Below, in pieces: positions 32,858 through 43,570 of a stretch of DNA of 64,000 bases. Source of the stretch: Heterohyrax brucei (taxonomy: Eukaryota; Chordata; Mammalia; Hyracoidea; Procaviidae); assembly GCA_028571685.1 (NCBI GenBank), contig CM053143.1:50647208-50711207 (forward strand), given 5' to 3'. Position numbers and translations under genes: made by a program. Position 1 is the first letter of the stretch; each line of letters starts with the position of its first letter. The notes under the pieces were generated by a model. The model worked only from the letters and a program-made list of their open reading frames with translations. It did not search any database and was not told the DNA's origin.

Positions 32858-34849
32858 CTAGAAGTAAAAGACTAAAAAGGCAAAAGAGCTAAACAGCTTT
32901 CCAAGAGCTCCTCAAAAAGGCAAAGTATTAAAATAATACATACAAAGACCTGAAGATGGAAAACCAAAGAGAAGGACATGCTCAGCATTTCTCAAGCAGA
33001 AAGAAAGTGAAGAAAAAATTCAAGATTTGAATAATGATACTGTAGAATTCTAGAGGGAAGATATTAAATGATACAGGAACTGGCAAGAAAGTGGAAGAAA
33101 TATATGGTGTCACTGTGCCAAACAGAATTGGTTGACTTTCAACCATTTCAGGAGGAAGCATATGATCAGGAACCAGTAGTACTGAAAGAAGAGGTCCAAG
33201 GTGCACTGTAGGCATTGGCATAAAACAAAGTTCTAGGAATTGACAGAATACTAACTGAGGTGTTTCGACAAATGGATGCAGCAGTGGAAGTACTTGTCTA
33301 TGCCAAGAAAATAGGCTGAGAGCTACCTGGCCAACTGACTGGAAGAGATCCATATTTATGCCTATTCCAAAGAAAAGTGATCCAGCCAAATATGGAAATT
33401 ATCAAATGATATCATTAATATCACATGCAAGTAAAATTTTTCTGAAGATCATCCAAAGCATTGCAACAGTACATTGACAGGGAACTGCCAGAAATTCAAG
33501 CCAGATTCAGAAGAGGCCATAGAATGAGGGATATCATTTCTAAAGTAAGATGGATCTTGGCTGAAAGCAGAGACTATCAGAAAGATGTTTACCTGGTTTT
33601 ATTAAGTATACAAAGACATCTGATTGTGTGGATCATAACAAATTATAGAAAACACTAAGAAGAATGAGAATTCCAGAACACTTCACTGTGTTCATGAGGA
33701 ACCTGTAAATAGATCAAGAGACAGTTGTTCAAATAGGACAAGATGATACTGCATGGTTAAAAGTCAGGAAAGACATGTGTCAGGGTTGTGTCCCTTCGCC
33801 ATACTGACTCAATCTGTATACTCAGCAAATAATCTACAAAACTGTAAGGAAGAGGAAGGCGGCATCAGGATTAGAGGAAGACCCACTAGCAACTGGCAAT
33901 GTGCAGGTGACATAACTCCTTGCTGAAAGTGAAGAGGGCTTGAGGCACTTACTGATGAAACTCAGATACCACACCCTTCCATATAGATTACACCTCAGTA
34001 TAAATTAAAAAAAAAATAACAATTACTCACAACTGGACTGATAAACAATATGACGATAAATGGAGAAAAGATTGAACTTGTCAAGGATTTCATTTTACCT
34101 AGACTGATAATCAACATCCATGGAAGCAGCAGTCAAGAAATCAAGACACGTTGCATTGAGCAGATCTGCTGCAAAAGACCTCTTTGAAGTCCAAAGGCAA
34201 AGAACCCATCTTGAAGACTAAGTTGTTCCTCACCCAAGCCATAGTGCTTTTATTTGCCTTATACGCATGCAGAAGCTGGCAGAAGAAGAAAGGCAGAAGA
34301 AGAACTGACGCCTTTGAATTGTGGTGTTGGTGAAGAATACTGAACATGCCACGGACTGTCAAAAGAATGAATAAGCTTGTTTTGGAAGAAATACAGCCAG
34401 AATACTCCTTAGAAGAAGAAGGACGAGACTACATTCCTATACTTTGGACATCATCAGAAGCAATCAGTCCCTTGAGAAGGACGTCATGATTGGTAAAGCA
34501 TAGGGTCAGAGAAAAAGAGGAAGATCCTGAATGAGATGGATTGACACAGCGGTTGCAACAGTAGGGTCAGGCAAACCAAACCTATTGCCATTAAGTCAAT
34601 TCTGACTTATACTGACCCTACGAGGCTGAGTAGAACTGTCACCTAGAGTTTCCAAGGAGTACCTGGTAGATGTGAACTCCTGACTTTTTTGGTTAGCAGT
34701 CATAGCATTTAAGCACTACACAGCCAGGGTCTTCTGGGCTCAAGCACAGCAACGATTATGAGGGTGGCGCAGGACTGGGCTGTTTTCATTCTATTGTACA
34801 AAGGGTTGCTATGAGTCAGAAGTGACTCAATGGCACCTAGCACCAACAG
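32858..34849 (+). pseudogene. RTE-clade LINE, longest plus-strand copy, inactive
   Basis: About 2 kb. It includes RT-upstream text near 32950-33400 ('EVQGAL', 'TDWKRSIFMPIPKKSDPAK'-like). The RT block at 33461-33658 has 'YIDRELPEIQARFRRGHRM' and 'VRWILAES'. Later come 'ESEEGLRHLLMKL' near 33920 and the family tail 'CAATGGCACCTAGCACCAAC' at 34829-34848. The YADD box reads 'CAGDI' near 33903, so it is dead. 'GACTAG' at 32852-32857 recurs at the right edge ('TGACTAG', about 34852), indicating a short target duplication inside the LTR. A SINE sits at 34570-34733. The 136-codon minus-strand frame at 32982-33389 is antisense to it. Confidence 0.88.
34570..34733 (-). repeat. AfroSINE inside the RTE copy
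   Basis: Reverse orientation: 'TTAAGTCAATTCTGACTTAT', 'GAGTTTCCAAGGAGTACCTG', 'GGTTAGCAGTCATAGCATTT', then 'CAGCCAGGGTCTTC'. RTE text ('GGGCTCAAGCACAGCAACGA') resumes straight after. Confidence 0.92.
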
Positions 34850-34939
34850 CTGACTAGACTGTGAGTGAATAAACATCTGTTTGTTAAAGCCATACACTTG
34901 TGATGTTTCTGTTACAGCAGCCTAGGTAACTAAGACTCA
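34850..34939 (+). repeat. MaLR LTR, 3' part
   Basis: 'TGACTAGACTGTGAGTGAAT', 'AATAAACATC' and 'ATGTTTCTGTTACAGCAGCC' then 'TAACTAAGACTCA' complete the LTR begun at 32450. Confidence 0.85.
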
Positions 34940-34989
34940 TGTCAATCTGACAATCTGACTATTCTGATATTAATTAATCATGTGTACAA

Positions 34990-35092
34990 GGCATCCCTGA
35001 GGTTCAAAGAAGGTAAAGAGCTTAATCAAGTTCATCCAACTAGTAATAAAAGAACTGGGCTTGGAAGTAGTTCTGATACTACAGGCTTTTTT
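34990..35092 (-). repeat. MIR fragment
   Basis: 'TTCAAAGAAGGTAAAGAGCT', 'CATCCAACTAGTAATAAAAG' and 'AACTGGGCTTGGAAGTAG' fit the reversed MIR middle. Confidence 0.65.
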
Positions 35093-35942
35093 TTTTAATA
35101 CATCACTCAGTTGTCTGTACAAAAACACAGAATACAAAGTCATAGGGGTTCAAAAACCTCCCTCATGATAGTAGTCAATACAAGCAATAAGTCACACTTA
35201 CCTCTTCTGTAAACCTGACACAGGAGGAAACATATTCTAACCCCTTAGATGATCTAAATATGTTTGTGATTTTCATTAGAGCAAAATAGCAATTAAGTAC
35301 TTCAAATATTTATAAAATAAGTCAACTACATTTGAATGAAAATGTAAAAGCATTGCAGTTAAACAGATCTGCACACACTGCAGGGTATTTTTCTAACAAA
35401 AGAAGCAAGGAATAATACTGCTAATAAAAACAATGATGATCTTGTTTAAATGTTCTAATAACTCATTTAGGGCTGTTCTGAGTGGAACTGTACATCAGTA
35501 ATTTCAAATAAAGTCTTTGATGAAGGATTAAATATATTTCTGCTCATTCTCCTCTGCTAAGCTAGTGATTCAAGTGGGCTAATTTGTTCCCTTTCTTCTA
35601 GTAAAATGTTTTAAGTGATCTATAAATGTTCCTCTCCTTCTATTCATATTGTAAGAAGACCCAAGTGAATAATAATGAATAAGGAGTTATACTGATGCAT
35701 TGGAAAGCAAAGTGTGATGCGCACGCACACACGTGCGCACACACACACACATGTACATACACTCACATACTCTGAATTCTCATTTGGGGCTCCCAATAAG
35801 AAATGGGCATATCTTAAATCTCAGAATAAATATGCACTCAGGAAACTACATTAAAGAGGAACTAACCTATGGTTAGGAGTCTTTACTAGAGTTGATGGAA
35901 GGGAAGGAAAAAGGGAGACTCACTGCTTAGTGGACAGTGAGC
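35093..35942. other. Unassigned non-coding DNA with CA repeat
   Basis: No gene recognised. An alternating purine-pyrimidine tract lies at 35719-35770. Confidence 0.4.
35719..35770. repeat. (CA)n microsatellite with GCGCAC/GTGCGC inverted core
   Basis: 'GCGCACGCACACACGTGCGC' is an inverted repeat of six bases around a CA core, followed by (CA)n. Confidence 0.85.
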
Positions 35943-36065
35943 TTTGTCTAAAGGTGATGGGAAAATTTGGAAATGGTTGAACATGACAAACACAAAAATG
36001 TCACTGAACTGTACAATAAAGAAAGTTGAAAAGGCAACTGCATTGTTTTGCATATTTATGTGTGT
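35943..36065 (+). repeat. L1M 3' UTR fragment
   Basis: 'GGAAATGGTTGAACATGACA', 'AATGTCACTGAACTGTACAA' then 'GTTGAAAAGGCAACTG' resemble the terminal UTR of old L1M elements. Confidence 0.6.
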
Positions 36066-36160
36066 ATATATACACATACACATGTATATATTCATATATA
36101 TACCTAACAACACAAGAATATGTATATACATACATATATATGTGTGTATAGTACAATGAA
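36056..36160. repeat. (TA/CA)n microsatellite
   Basis: Mixed TATATA/CACACA/TGTATA tract. The overlapping open frames at 35886-36296 (minus) and 35944-36159 (plus) are largely this low-complexity DNA. Confidence 0.85.
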
Positions 36161-36165
36161 AGAAA

Positions 36166-36511
36166 AATGATACATAGGAAATAACCTGAAAGAGTTTTCT
36201 AGTCACCTTCAAGAAAATTATTTGGATTCCCTCCCACCACAGAGGGAAATCTAAGTGTGTGGTATCATATATATTTAGATCCTCCAAAAGAAACAAAATT
36301 GGCTAATTAATATCCAATTGAAAGATTGTTCCTTGGCATTTTCAACTTAACAATATATGGTATCTGTATGTGCTTCTAAGCCAGTGAGGAACACAGTTCA
36401 ATCCATTTTGTCTCTTGTACACATAGCAATAGATCAAAAAACCACATGCTGTTGTATGTTTTCCTATGGGAACAAACCTATACTTAGATAGCATATGAGA
36501 TTGGTCATTAA
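36166..36511. other. Unassigned non-coding DNA
   Basis: Nothing recognised between the microsatellite and the L1 array. Confidence 0.35.
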
Positions 36512-36526
36512 AAAAATTCCTGTTTA

Positions 36527-37110
36527 AAATATGAGCCTAAAAGTCTTGAAAGGGGCATAAAATCCAGAGACTATATCACGACAAGACCAGAAGAACTAGA
36601 TGATACCCAGCAACCACCAATGACTGTCCTGACAGGGAATATAACACAGAGTCCCTGATGCAGTAGGAGAAAAATGGATGTGGAAAATTAGACCTCTAAC
36701 AAAAAGACCGTACCTGGTGTTCTGATAGACTGGAGGGTCCCTGGAAGACATAGCCCCTGGACTTTCTGACAGTCCAGAGCTGAATCATTCCTGAAGCCAA
36801 CTCTTCAGACAAAGATTAGATTGGACTATAAAACCTAAAATGATACTGGCAAAAAGTGTGCTTCTCGGCTTAAGTATACACATGAAACAAACTGGGCAGC
36901 TCCTGTCAAGAAATGAAATGAGAGGATGGAGGAGAAGACAGGCTGGTTGAATGGCTCAAGAAATACAGCATGGGAAGTAGAAGGGTGCTGTCACAGGGAA
37001 GGGAGAACAGCTAGAGTTACATAGCAGGGTGCATATAAGTTTTTGTATGACAAATTGAGTTGGATTGTAAACTTTCACATAAAACAATGATTTTTATATA
37101 TTTATGTATT
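36527..37110 (+). repeat. L1 3' UTR, type A, first of three serial L1 ends
   Basis: Matches 31850-32373: 'AGAACTAGATGATACCCAGC', 'CCACCAATGACTGTCCTGAC', 'TTGGATTGTAAACTTTCACA'. Preceded by 'AAAAATTCCTGTTTA' (36512-36526), which recurs after each L1 unit. Confidence 0.75.
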
Positions 37111-37123
37111 TTAATTCTTGTTT

Positions 37124-37487
37124 AGGGATCACAGTGGAGGGTCCTGGACAGCGCTAGGGAAAAATATAGAACAAAATTCTAACCCAAAAGAAATGCCAGA
37201 ATTGCTGGCCTGGAGGAAACTGAAGAAATTCTGAAGTTATGGCCCCCAGACACCCTTTCGATTCAGTAATGAAATCATTCCTATGGTTCACCCTTCAGCC
37301 TAGGGTTGGATAAGTCCATAAAAGAAAAAGAGACTAAAGGGACACTCCAGCCCAGAGGGTAGGAGGGGACAGGAAACCTGGTGATGGGGACCTGTTGTAG
37401 AGTTATTAACCAGTGTAATGAAATAATACATGTGTGGTTTAATGAGAAACTAGTTTGTTCTGTAAGTCCAATAAACAATTTTTTTAA
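37124..37487 (+). repeat. L1 3' UTR, type B, second of three serial L1 ends
   Basis: 'GGATCACAGTGGAGGGTCCT', 'ATATAGAACAAAATTCTAAC', 'TGAGAAACTAGTTTGTTCTG' then an AATAAA-like end match the type B UTR at 24230-24640. Confidence 0.8.
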
Positions 37488-37501
37488 AAAAATTCTGTTT
37501 A

Positions 37502-37830
37502 ACAATTAAAAAAAAAACCCTATTCTACATTCTAAAAGCTTGTGAGCAGCCAGCCATCTAAGATACTCTACTGGTCTCATCCCTTTGAGAGCAAAGGACA
37601 ATGAAAAACAGGACTGTAAAATAAAACGAGACTAAAGGGGCACACCAGCCCAAGAGAAGTACTAGAAGGTAGGATGGAACAGAAAATCTGACAACATGGA
37701 AAGAAGTTTGGAAAGGGAGACTGTTGATGTGTCATGGGATTGTTAACCAATGTCATAAAATAATCCAGGTACAAATTATTTAATGAGAAACTAGTTTGTT
37801 CTGTAAACCTTCATCTAAAGGATAATAAAA
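37502..37830 (+). repeat. L1 3' UTR, type B, third serial L1 end, internally deleted
   Basis: Starts within 'TAAAAGCTTGTGAGCAGCCA' (as at 24055), then jumps to 'GAGACTAAAGGGGCACACC' (as at 24430), so roughly 300 bases are missing. Ends 'CATCTAAAGGATAATAAAA'. Confidence 0.78.
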
Positions 37831-37919
37831 GAAAATTCCTGTTTAGAGGACAATATTGGACATAGAGATCTTTGGTCTCAGATCTCTGCTCAAATTCTCT
37901 AATGCAAAACAAAATGGCC

Positions 37920-38065
37920 AGAGCACTTATCACGCTATTCAGACGGTAACTCCCCGTCAACCCAGTACCTATGGGCCTCTTGAAGGAAAAAACCGTATCT
38001 TCTTCATTTTTACAACCTCAGTTCCTAGCATTGGACATTCAGTATCTGTTGAATGGAATGAAGGA
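37920..38065 (+). repeat. L2 3' end fragment
   Basis: 'TTTTTACAACCTCAGTTCCT', 'AGCATTGGACATTCAGTATC' and 'TGTTGAATGGAATGAA' are the typical L2 terminus. Confidence 0.7.
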
Positions 38066-38455
38066 GTCCATCAATCAGCATTTGGTCTGAAGTAATTCCT
38101 ACATGAGTATGCATATTTCTGATGTTCTCTTCATCAGCTGTGGTCTGACCAAAATCCTAAATTGAAAAAAGCAAGCCAAGTCTTATATCTGGAAGCTGCA
38201 AAGTCTATTACCACATAAACCATGCTGATTTGGGCCCAAAGAAATGGGTATTAAGACAGACAACATTTTCTCTGTGAAGAAAATTCAAGCCCATCATCAC
38301 GTGGCCTGGAGGTCACTACACGATCTCATTCCAGAGTAGTGACTGCAAAATCCCAGAGGAGAAAAACTTTAACAAAGAGAAGCTTAGGAACCCAAGTGAT
38401 CTACCTCCTCTGAGTTAGGTGAAATGTAAATCTAAACTCCTCAAAGAGATGCATA
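38066..38455. other. Unassigned non-coding DNA
   Basis: Nothing recognised. Confidence 0.35.
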
Positions 38456-39016
38456 TGAGGCCTGACAGTTGAGTTCACAAACTCATTCTAGAAAAAGTGC
38501 TACATACTTCATTGCTGAATATCACTACAGTCACCTTCGAAGTACTCCCCTTGGGAATCTATGCACCAACGCCAGCACCTAGTCTACCCTTCAAAGCAAT
38601 TTAGGAATTCTTTTTCCGGAATGACCATCAGAGCTGTCATCATATTCCCGTTGATGTCCTGAATGTCATCAAAATGTCTTCCTTTCACTATTTCCTTTAT
38701 CTTCAGATAAAGAAAAAGGTCACTGGGGGCCAGATCAGGTGAGTAGGGCAGGTATTCCAATACAGTTATTTGTTTACTGACTAAAAACTTCCTCACAGAC
38801 AACTACACAGTTAAATTTGCGAACTTGCCACCATGCCACCTTGTGCAATGGTCATTCCGAAAGAGTTAAAAAATTGCTTTGAAGGGTGGACTAGGTGCTG
38901 GCATTGATGCATAGCTTCCCAAGGGGAGTACTTCGAAGGTGACCATAGTGCTATTCAGCAGTGAGGTATGTAGCACTTAGAACAAGTAAGCTCAAGGACT
39001 TAATTTTTGGACCTCG
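38456..39016 (-). mobile_element. Palindromic mariner element 2 with transposase fragment
   Basis: Flanked by TA on both sides (38454-38455 and 39017-39018). The ends 'TGAGGCCTGACAGTTGAGTT' and 'GACTTAATTTTTGGACCTCG' are imperfect inverted copies. On the minus strand, 38584-38802 (72 codons) encodes a mariner transposase C-terminal piece: 'EYLPYSPDLAPSDLFLYLKI', then 'KGRHFDDIQDI' and 'IPEKEFLNCFEG'. The third catalytic acidic residue region (YSPDLAPSD) is visible. The DDE N-terminal half and the DNA-binding domain are absent. The right arm (about 38850-39016) repeats the transposase 3' end on the other strand, so the element is a fold-back structure with arms of roughly 160-170 bases. Confidence 0.82.
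38584..38802 (-). pseudogene. Mariner transposase C-terminal fragment
   Basis: A cut-and-paste transposase would cut at the inverted ends and insert at TA. Only the region around the last catalytic Asp remains (72 codons, where intact mariner transposases have about 345). The motif 'YSPDLAPSD' near the start and 'CFEG' at the end are characteristic. The usual C-terminal 'W..RC...GEYFEGD' lies beyond a stop in this arm but can be read in the right arm (plus strand, near 38885-38945). Confidence 0.85.
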
Positions 39017-39018
39017 TA

Positions 39019-40446
39019 TTCACTTGGAAGGTGCCACATCACCCACAGGTGTGGCATCAAGGAAGACTTCAGGGCAGAGAACATCTCCCTCATTAGAAAA
39101 TGAAATCAACTTTAAGATCTTATCACTGCAGGAAAAAAATAGATTCCTCTTTAGTGTGCTGTTAAGAGTGCAAACTTAGGCTGTCTACTGATAAAAAGGG
39201 CTTATTTATGTCAGCTGGTTTTGAGAACAATTAGATTAGGACTTTTCTCCTGTGAGTTCTGATCACAACTCTGTTAGTGACTCCTACACATTCATGTAAG
39301 TCTAGCCAGAGTCCTAGTCTGTGTTAGATCCACACACCAGGTCCTCAGAACGCAGCCCAAGAAAGAACAACTCACTGAAGACAGGGTTGGGAGAGGGTGC
39401 CATGTGCACAATCCACGAACAGAGCAAACAGAGAGTGTATTTGATGTTTTCTCCAGAAAGGACCACATGACACCTGTGAACACAACTTTGTAATTTTTAC
39501 ATCCCTCAGTGTAGTGTTTCGGGTTGAAAAGTTTTAGCATGTTGAATAGATGTGGAACAAGGGACAACTGGAGTTACCATGTCAGCGTCAAGCAGACACA
39601 CACGTTCCATGCACATATACACACATACATATTTGGCACAGAAATTAGAAATGTGATCATGTGATTTAAGCCTCTTCTGAAATTTGTCAGTCTCCTTCAA
39701 TGCGTTCTCTGTATATCCCTATACCCTTAAAACCACATGAGATCAACCTACCCTTTTCAGATAATCTTTTAATTTAGGGGTGATTGAGTATTCTTTTTTT
39801 TAATCCACTAAGAGTAGGACATGAATAAGTAGGATTCTATTACAGCAAGAGGGATTTATAATACTTATAAGAATACCCTAATGGTGAGGATTTGAACTAG
39901 CAGCAAATAGGAGTAGATGGGAATGGTGAAGAGTCTGAGGAGCTGGGTTGACTTTGTTTTATGTTAGCTGAAACTTTAATCAAATTATTCAACTTCACTG
40001 AATTCAAGTTGCTGCAAGGTTTGAGTGAGATAGCAAAGGACAAATACTCCAGACATGAGAAAGTATTTTTTAAAAAGAGTGGTATAACTGTCATGTTGTG
40101 AACCCAGCAAGATTTAAAAAAAAAAAAAAAAAACCCAAACTTAAATTTCTCATAACTGACAGATATTTAACCCAATCTTTCCTGTACTTGCACTAGGGGA
40201 GAATTGAGTCCTGGGATATTATGAATCCATAAAAGTGTGCTTAAAGTTGCATTTAGGGAATAAGGAGGAAGAGAAGAGGTAAGTTACTTCTCAGGGAAGG
40301 TGGCATGGTGCTAACAGAGGGGAAAGGTTGGGTGGCAGCACTATCCTCCACCAAACATGGTCTTTGAGTGTAGAAGGCCAGACAAACGTATCAGGAGGAA
40401 AAGCAGGAGCAAGAAGATTGGGCAAGACGGTATTAAAAGACTAAGG
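39019..40446. other. Unassigned, relatively repeat-poor DNA
   Basis: No repeat that I can name. An A run lies at about 40115-40132. Open frames at 39292-39567, 39506-39700 and 39897-40094 have no domain similarity. Confidence 0.4.
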
Positions 40447-40520
40447 CGGTGGTGGTTGTTATTGCTGTTGTTGTTAGGTGCTGTCAAGTCGGTTCCAACT
40501 CATAACGACCCTATAGGAGC
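40447..40520 (-). repeat. RTE/SINE 3' tail
   Basis: 'TTGTTGTTAGGTGCTGTCAA' then 'GTCGGTTCCAACTCATAACG' is the reversed RTE 3' end. Confidence 0.8.
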
Positions 40521-41098
40521 TACTTTAAATTAACTGAAAACACTGAGCCAGACACAAGACAATGCAAGGTACTGAAAGGACTTCCACGTGGGAGCTCAGA
40601 ACTATCATCAATAACAATTCATACCCACAGTCTGTAGGAAAGAGGCCAGTACACTAAAAACAGAATAATGTCTCAGTTTTCAGAGAGGTGCTTGTTCCAG
40701 AAGTGATGATTCACTGAGCTTGATACAAGTCTTCTGAAAATCCTGGAATGGGTCATTTTAAATGACTTTTGAGAGTAATCATGGTACAGAGCAGAATGTA
40801 AACTTGACATTGCAAAAGGAGAATTATAGCTGAGTGAAGTCAGAAGGTGAAGAGGTATTAAAAAAAGTGACAGGAAGGTTGAGTCTGTCAATATCCTCAT
40901 CTTACAAAGTGGATGAGCAAAAGATTATGTCAATAGTTGTGCAGCAAGTAAAAGAAATTTAAGTACGTTATTCTGAATTACAAAGGTAATAATTAGAACT
41001 GAAAATAGTGACATAATTATGTTACAGAGAGAAAGACAAGGCGTGGTGAATACAGTAAATTTTCCTCTACTATAGCAGTATGCCAATATAAAGTGTCC
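40521..41098. other. Unassigned non-coding DNA
   Basis: Nothing recognised. Confidence 0.35.
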
Positions 41099-41241
41099 AA
41101 ACAAAAAAAGTTGCCATCAAGTCCACTCCAACTCCTAACAACCCTATAGGACAGAGTAGAACTGTCCCATAAAGTTTCCAAGAAGCACCTGGTGGACTTA
41201 AACTGCTAGCCTTTTGGTTAGCAGCCATAGCTCTTAACCAG
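41099..41241 (-). repeat. AfroSINE
   Basis: Reverse orientation: 'CAAGTCCACTCCAACTCCTA', 'GTTTCCAAGAAGCACCTGGT', 'GTTAGCAGCCATAGCTCTTA'. Confidence 0.92.
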
Positions 41242-42540
41242 GATTTCAGTCTACAATGATCAAGTCAAGAATTCAGATAGCATCTTCAGCATTGGACATT
41301 ACCATCAAAAGAACTAAAAGCAAAAATAGTTAAAGTGGGAAGATTTTGGAAGCAACGAGTGGAACAGAGTAAAACTTTTCAGCATAAGCACTTCTATACT
41401 ATCTGATATTTTTAAAACTCTGTATGTGGATTACTTAATTTTTTAATTATTTTAAAAATTATAAATGAACACTGTCTGCTTTTAGTCACTAGGTCTTTCT
41501 GTATGCTCACTAAGAACAAGCCTGTCTGCAGTAGCCTGGGTAAGATAAGAGGCTGGTGGGAAAAACCTGACTGATTTCCTTATACCTCTCACAGTACCTA
41601 GAAGACAGTACACACTCAACAACCATTATATGATTAAACAAATGAGTGACATGTTAATTTCATCTAGAAAGTATGGAATAAAGTCTGTTTGTACAACAAA
41701 GGAATGTAGGGGGAGGAGGAGGAGGTGATTTGTTGGGATGTGGCCACACCTTTTCCATCCAAAAGTCCTAAAGTCAGCATCGGCCACAGTTCTAGGCCTT
41801 TCTTCACGAACACCAGAGCAGCCTTGGATTCAGTGTTAGCAAAACCTGCTGGTAGCTACAGGCTGCAATGGCCACAAGGACTTTATCCTCCCTGCAGCCA
41901 TGTATGACCCTGGCTCCACAGACAGTACCCAAGCACCAATGCGAATTTTCCCTCTGCACCTGTTCAGGTGTATTTATTGACCATCCAACTTCCAAAAGTG
42001 GGCTTACAGTGAGTCTCTCAAACAACATGAAAACATTATTGTGTGTTAAGCTGGCTTTAAAATATTGTGGCTCTCAATTTGTAACTTAGTAGTTATTCTG
42101 GCTTTGAATTTCTTTGCTGCCAAAACATCTCGTAGGTAGGTTTCCATAGCTGAAAGTTGAGATGTAAAATACTGTATCCAAATTCAAAGCACAGTAAGTT
42201 AATTTTCCAAGCCCAGCTGGATCTTGTATACATAACTTTGCTTCAGAAACGTTCTCAGCATCTCACTTGTGTGTGTTTGTGCACGCACGCATGTACACGC
42301 GTATATAAGAACAAGCATAAGGAGAGGAAAGAACATCATCTGTCCCGAAAGTAATTAATTCATTTCTGTTAATGTCAGGTGGAAGCCACAGCTTTACAAG
42401 CCACGGGGAAAAAGCCTTTAGAAATAATCGTTGAAGTAACCTTAAATATACCTTTGTTTGATACTGACAACGTTTCTACCTGAACTTGAAATTTTTCTTA
42501 CTCCTAAACAGAGCACCTTCAATTTAGATTTAATATGCTA
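41242..42540. other. Unassigned, mostly unique-looking DNA
   Basis: 'CAGTACCTAGAAGACAGTAC' with 'ACTCAACAACCATTATATGA' (41590-41650) may be an L2 end. A GT/CG-rich alternating tract lies near 42269-42308. 41720-42090 is more GC-rich but has no convincing exon. Confidence 0.4.
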
Positions 42541-42590
42541 TTGTACAGTCACAATGAGTCAGAACTGACTTGACAGCAGTGGGTTTTATG
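42541..42590 (+). repeat. AfroSINE tail, truncated
   Basis: 'GTCACAATGAGTCAGAACTG' and 'CAGCAGTGGGTTTTATG' only. Confidence 0.75.
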
Positions 42591-42595
42591 CTTGA

Positions 42596-43012
42596 ACTAC
42601 TGTGGTAGCTTGCACGTTGCTGTCATGTTAGAAGCTATGCCATCAGTATCTCAAATACCAGTGGGGTCACCCATGATGAACAAGTTTTAGCAGAACTTCC
42701 AGGTTAAGATGGACTAGTGAGAAAGGGCTAGTGATCTACTTCCAAAAAGCAGCCAGTGAAAACTTGGTGATCACAACAGAACATTGTCCACCTCACTTGA
42801 TTTGAATATGTCATCAGGAGGAACCAACTGCTGGAAGAGGACATCATGCTTGGTGAAGCTGATGGCCCACAAGGGCAAGGGAGTCCCTCAGTGAGATGGA
42901 TTGATAGAACAGCCACAACAAACTGAAACATGCCAGCAATCATGAGGATGACACAGAAATGATTTGTTGTGTTGTACACACAGTCTCCGTGAGTTAGAGT
43001 CAACTTGAAGGA
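42596..43012 (+). repeat. Chimeric SINE with RTE tail, head decayed
   Basis: 'GTAGCTTGCACGTTGCTGTC', 'ATCTCAAATACCAGTGGGGT' and 'GAACTTCCAGGTTAAGATGG' give the Gly-SINE-type body. The RTE-like text follows: 'AGGACATCATGCTTGGTGAA' and 'AATCATGAGGATGACACAGA'. Very similar in layout to 20455-20840. Confidence 0.75.
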
Positions 43013-43023
43013 AATTATCCATT

Positions 43024-43570
43024 TGTCTTAGGCTAGGTTCTCTGTATACTTATATAGAGAAATTGACCTCAAGAAAACGGTTTATTCAGTTGTAGAGGAT
43101 CCCAAGTCTATGAGTTAGTCAACAGGCTGGAGACTTCTCCTGACTCACATGGCTGCAGGAGCTGATGAACCCAAGATCAACAGGTAAGACAACAAGCTGC
43201 TAGTTCACAGGCAATGGAGACTGATGAATCCCGAGATCAGCAGGCAGTAAGTCAGGCTGCTGGCTCAAGCCCCAAGAACTAGAGGTCAGATGATATATGA
43301 GTCAGATGCAGGATCCAGACCAAGCAAAAGCCAGTGAGCTTTGCCAGAATATCTATATATATTGGATGCAGGCCACATCTCTAAAGAGGTTCCCCTTACA
43401 ACTAGTTTTCTGATCACATTAGATAACATCAAGAAGATGATAACATCATATCATAAAATGGAGGATAACTATAACTATCAAGTTACAGCATTATATAACT
43501 GTCAAACTACATCATTACGTAACTGTGAAACCACTGAGCATTGTGGCCCAGCCAAGTTGGCATGACATCA
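43024..43570 (-). repeat. MaLR-related LTR, second family
   Basis: On the minus strand it runs from 'TGATGTCATGCCAACTTGGC' to 'GAGAACCTAGCCTAAGACA', with TG/CA borders. A likely poly-A signal lies near 43083 ('CTGAATAAACCG' on the minus strand). It differs from the 13378-type LTR but shares the 'TAAGACA' end. The 5-bp flanks do not match clearly. Confidence 0.72.

Noticed and set aside
32982..33389. 135-codon minus-strand open frame
   Set aside because: Antisense to the RTE copy; the sense strand carries the recognisable RT text.
35886..36296. 136-codon minus-strand open frame
   Set aside because: Mostly a TA/CA microsatellite and an L1M scrap; the hydrophobic, Tyr/Ile-rich product reflects low complexity.
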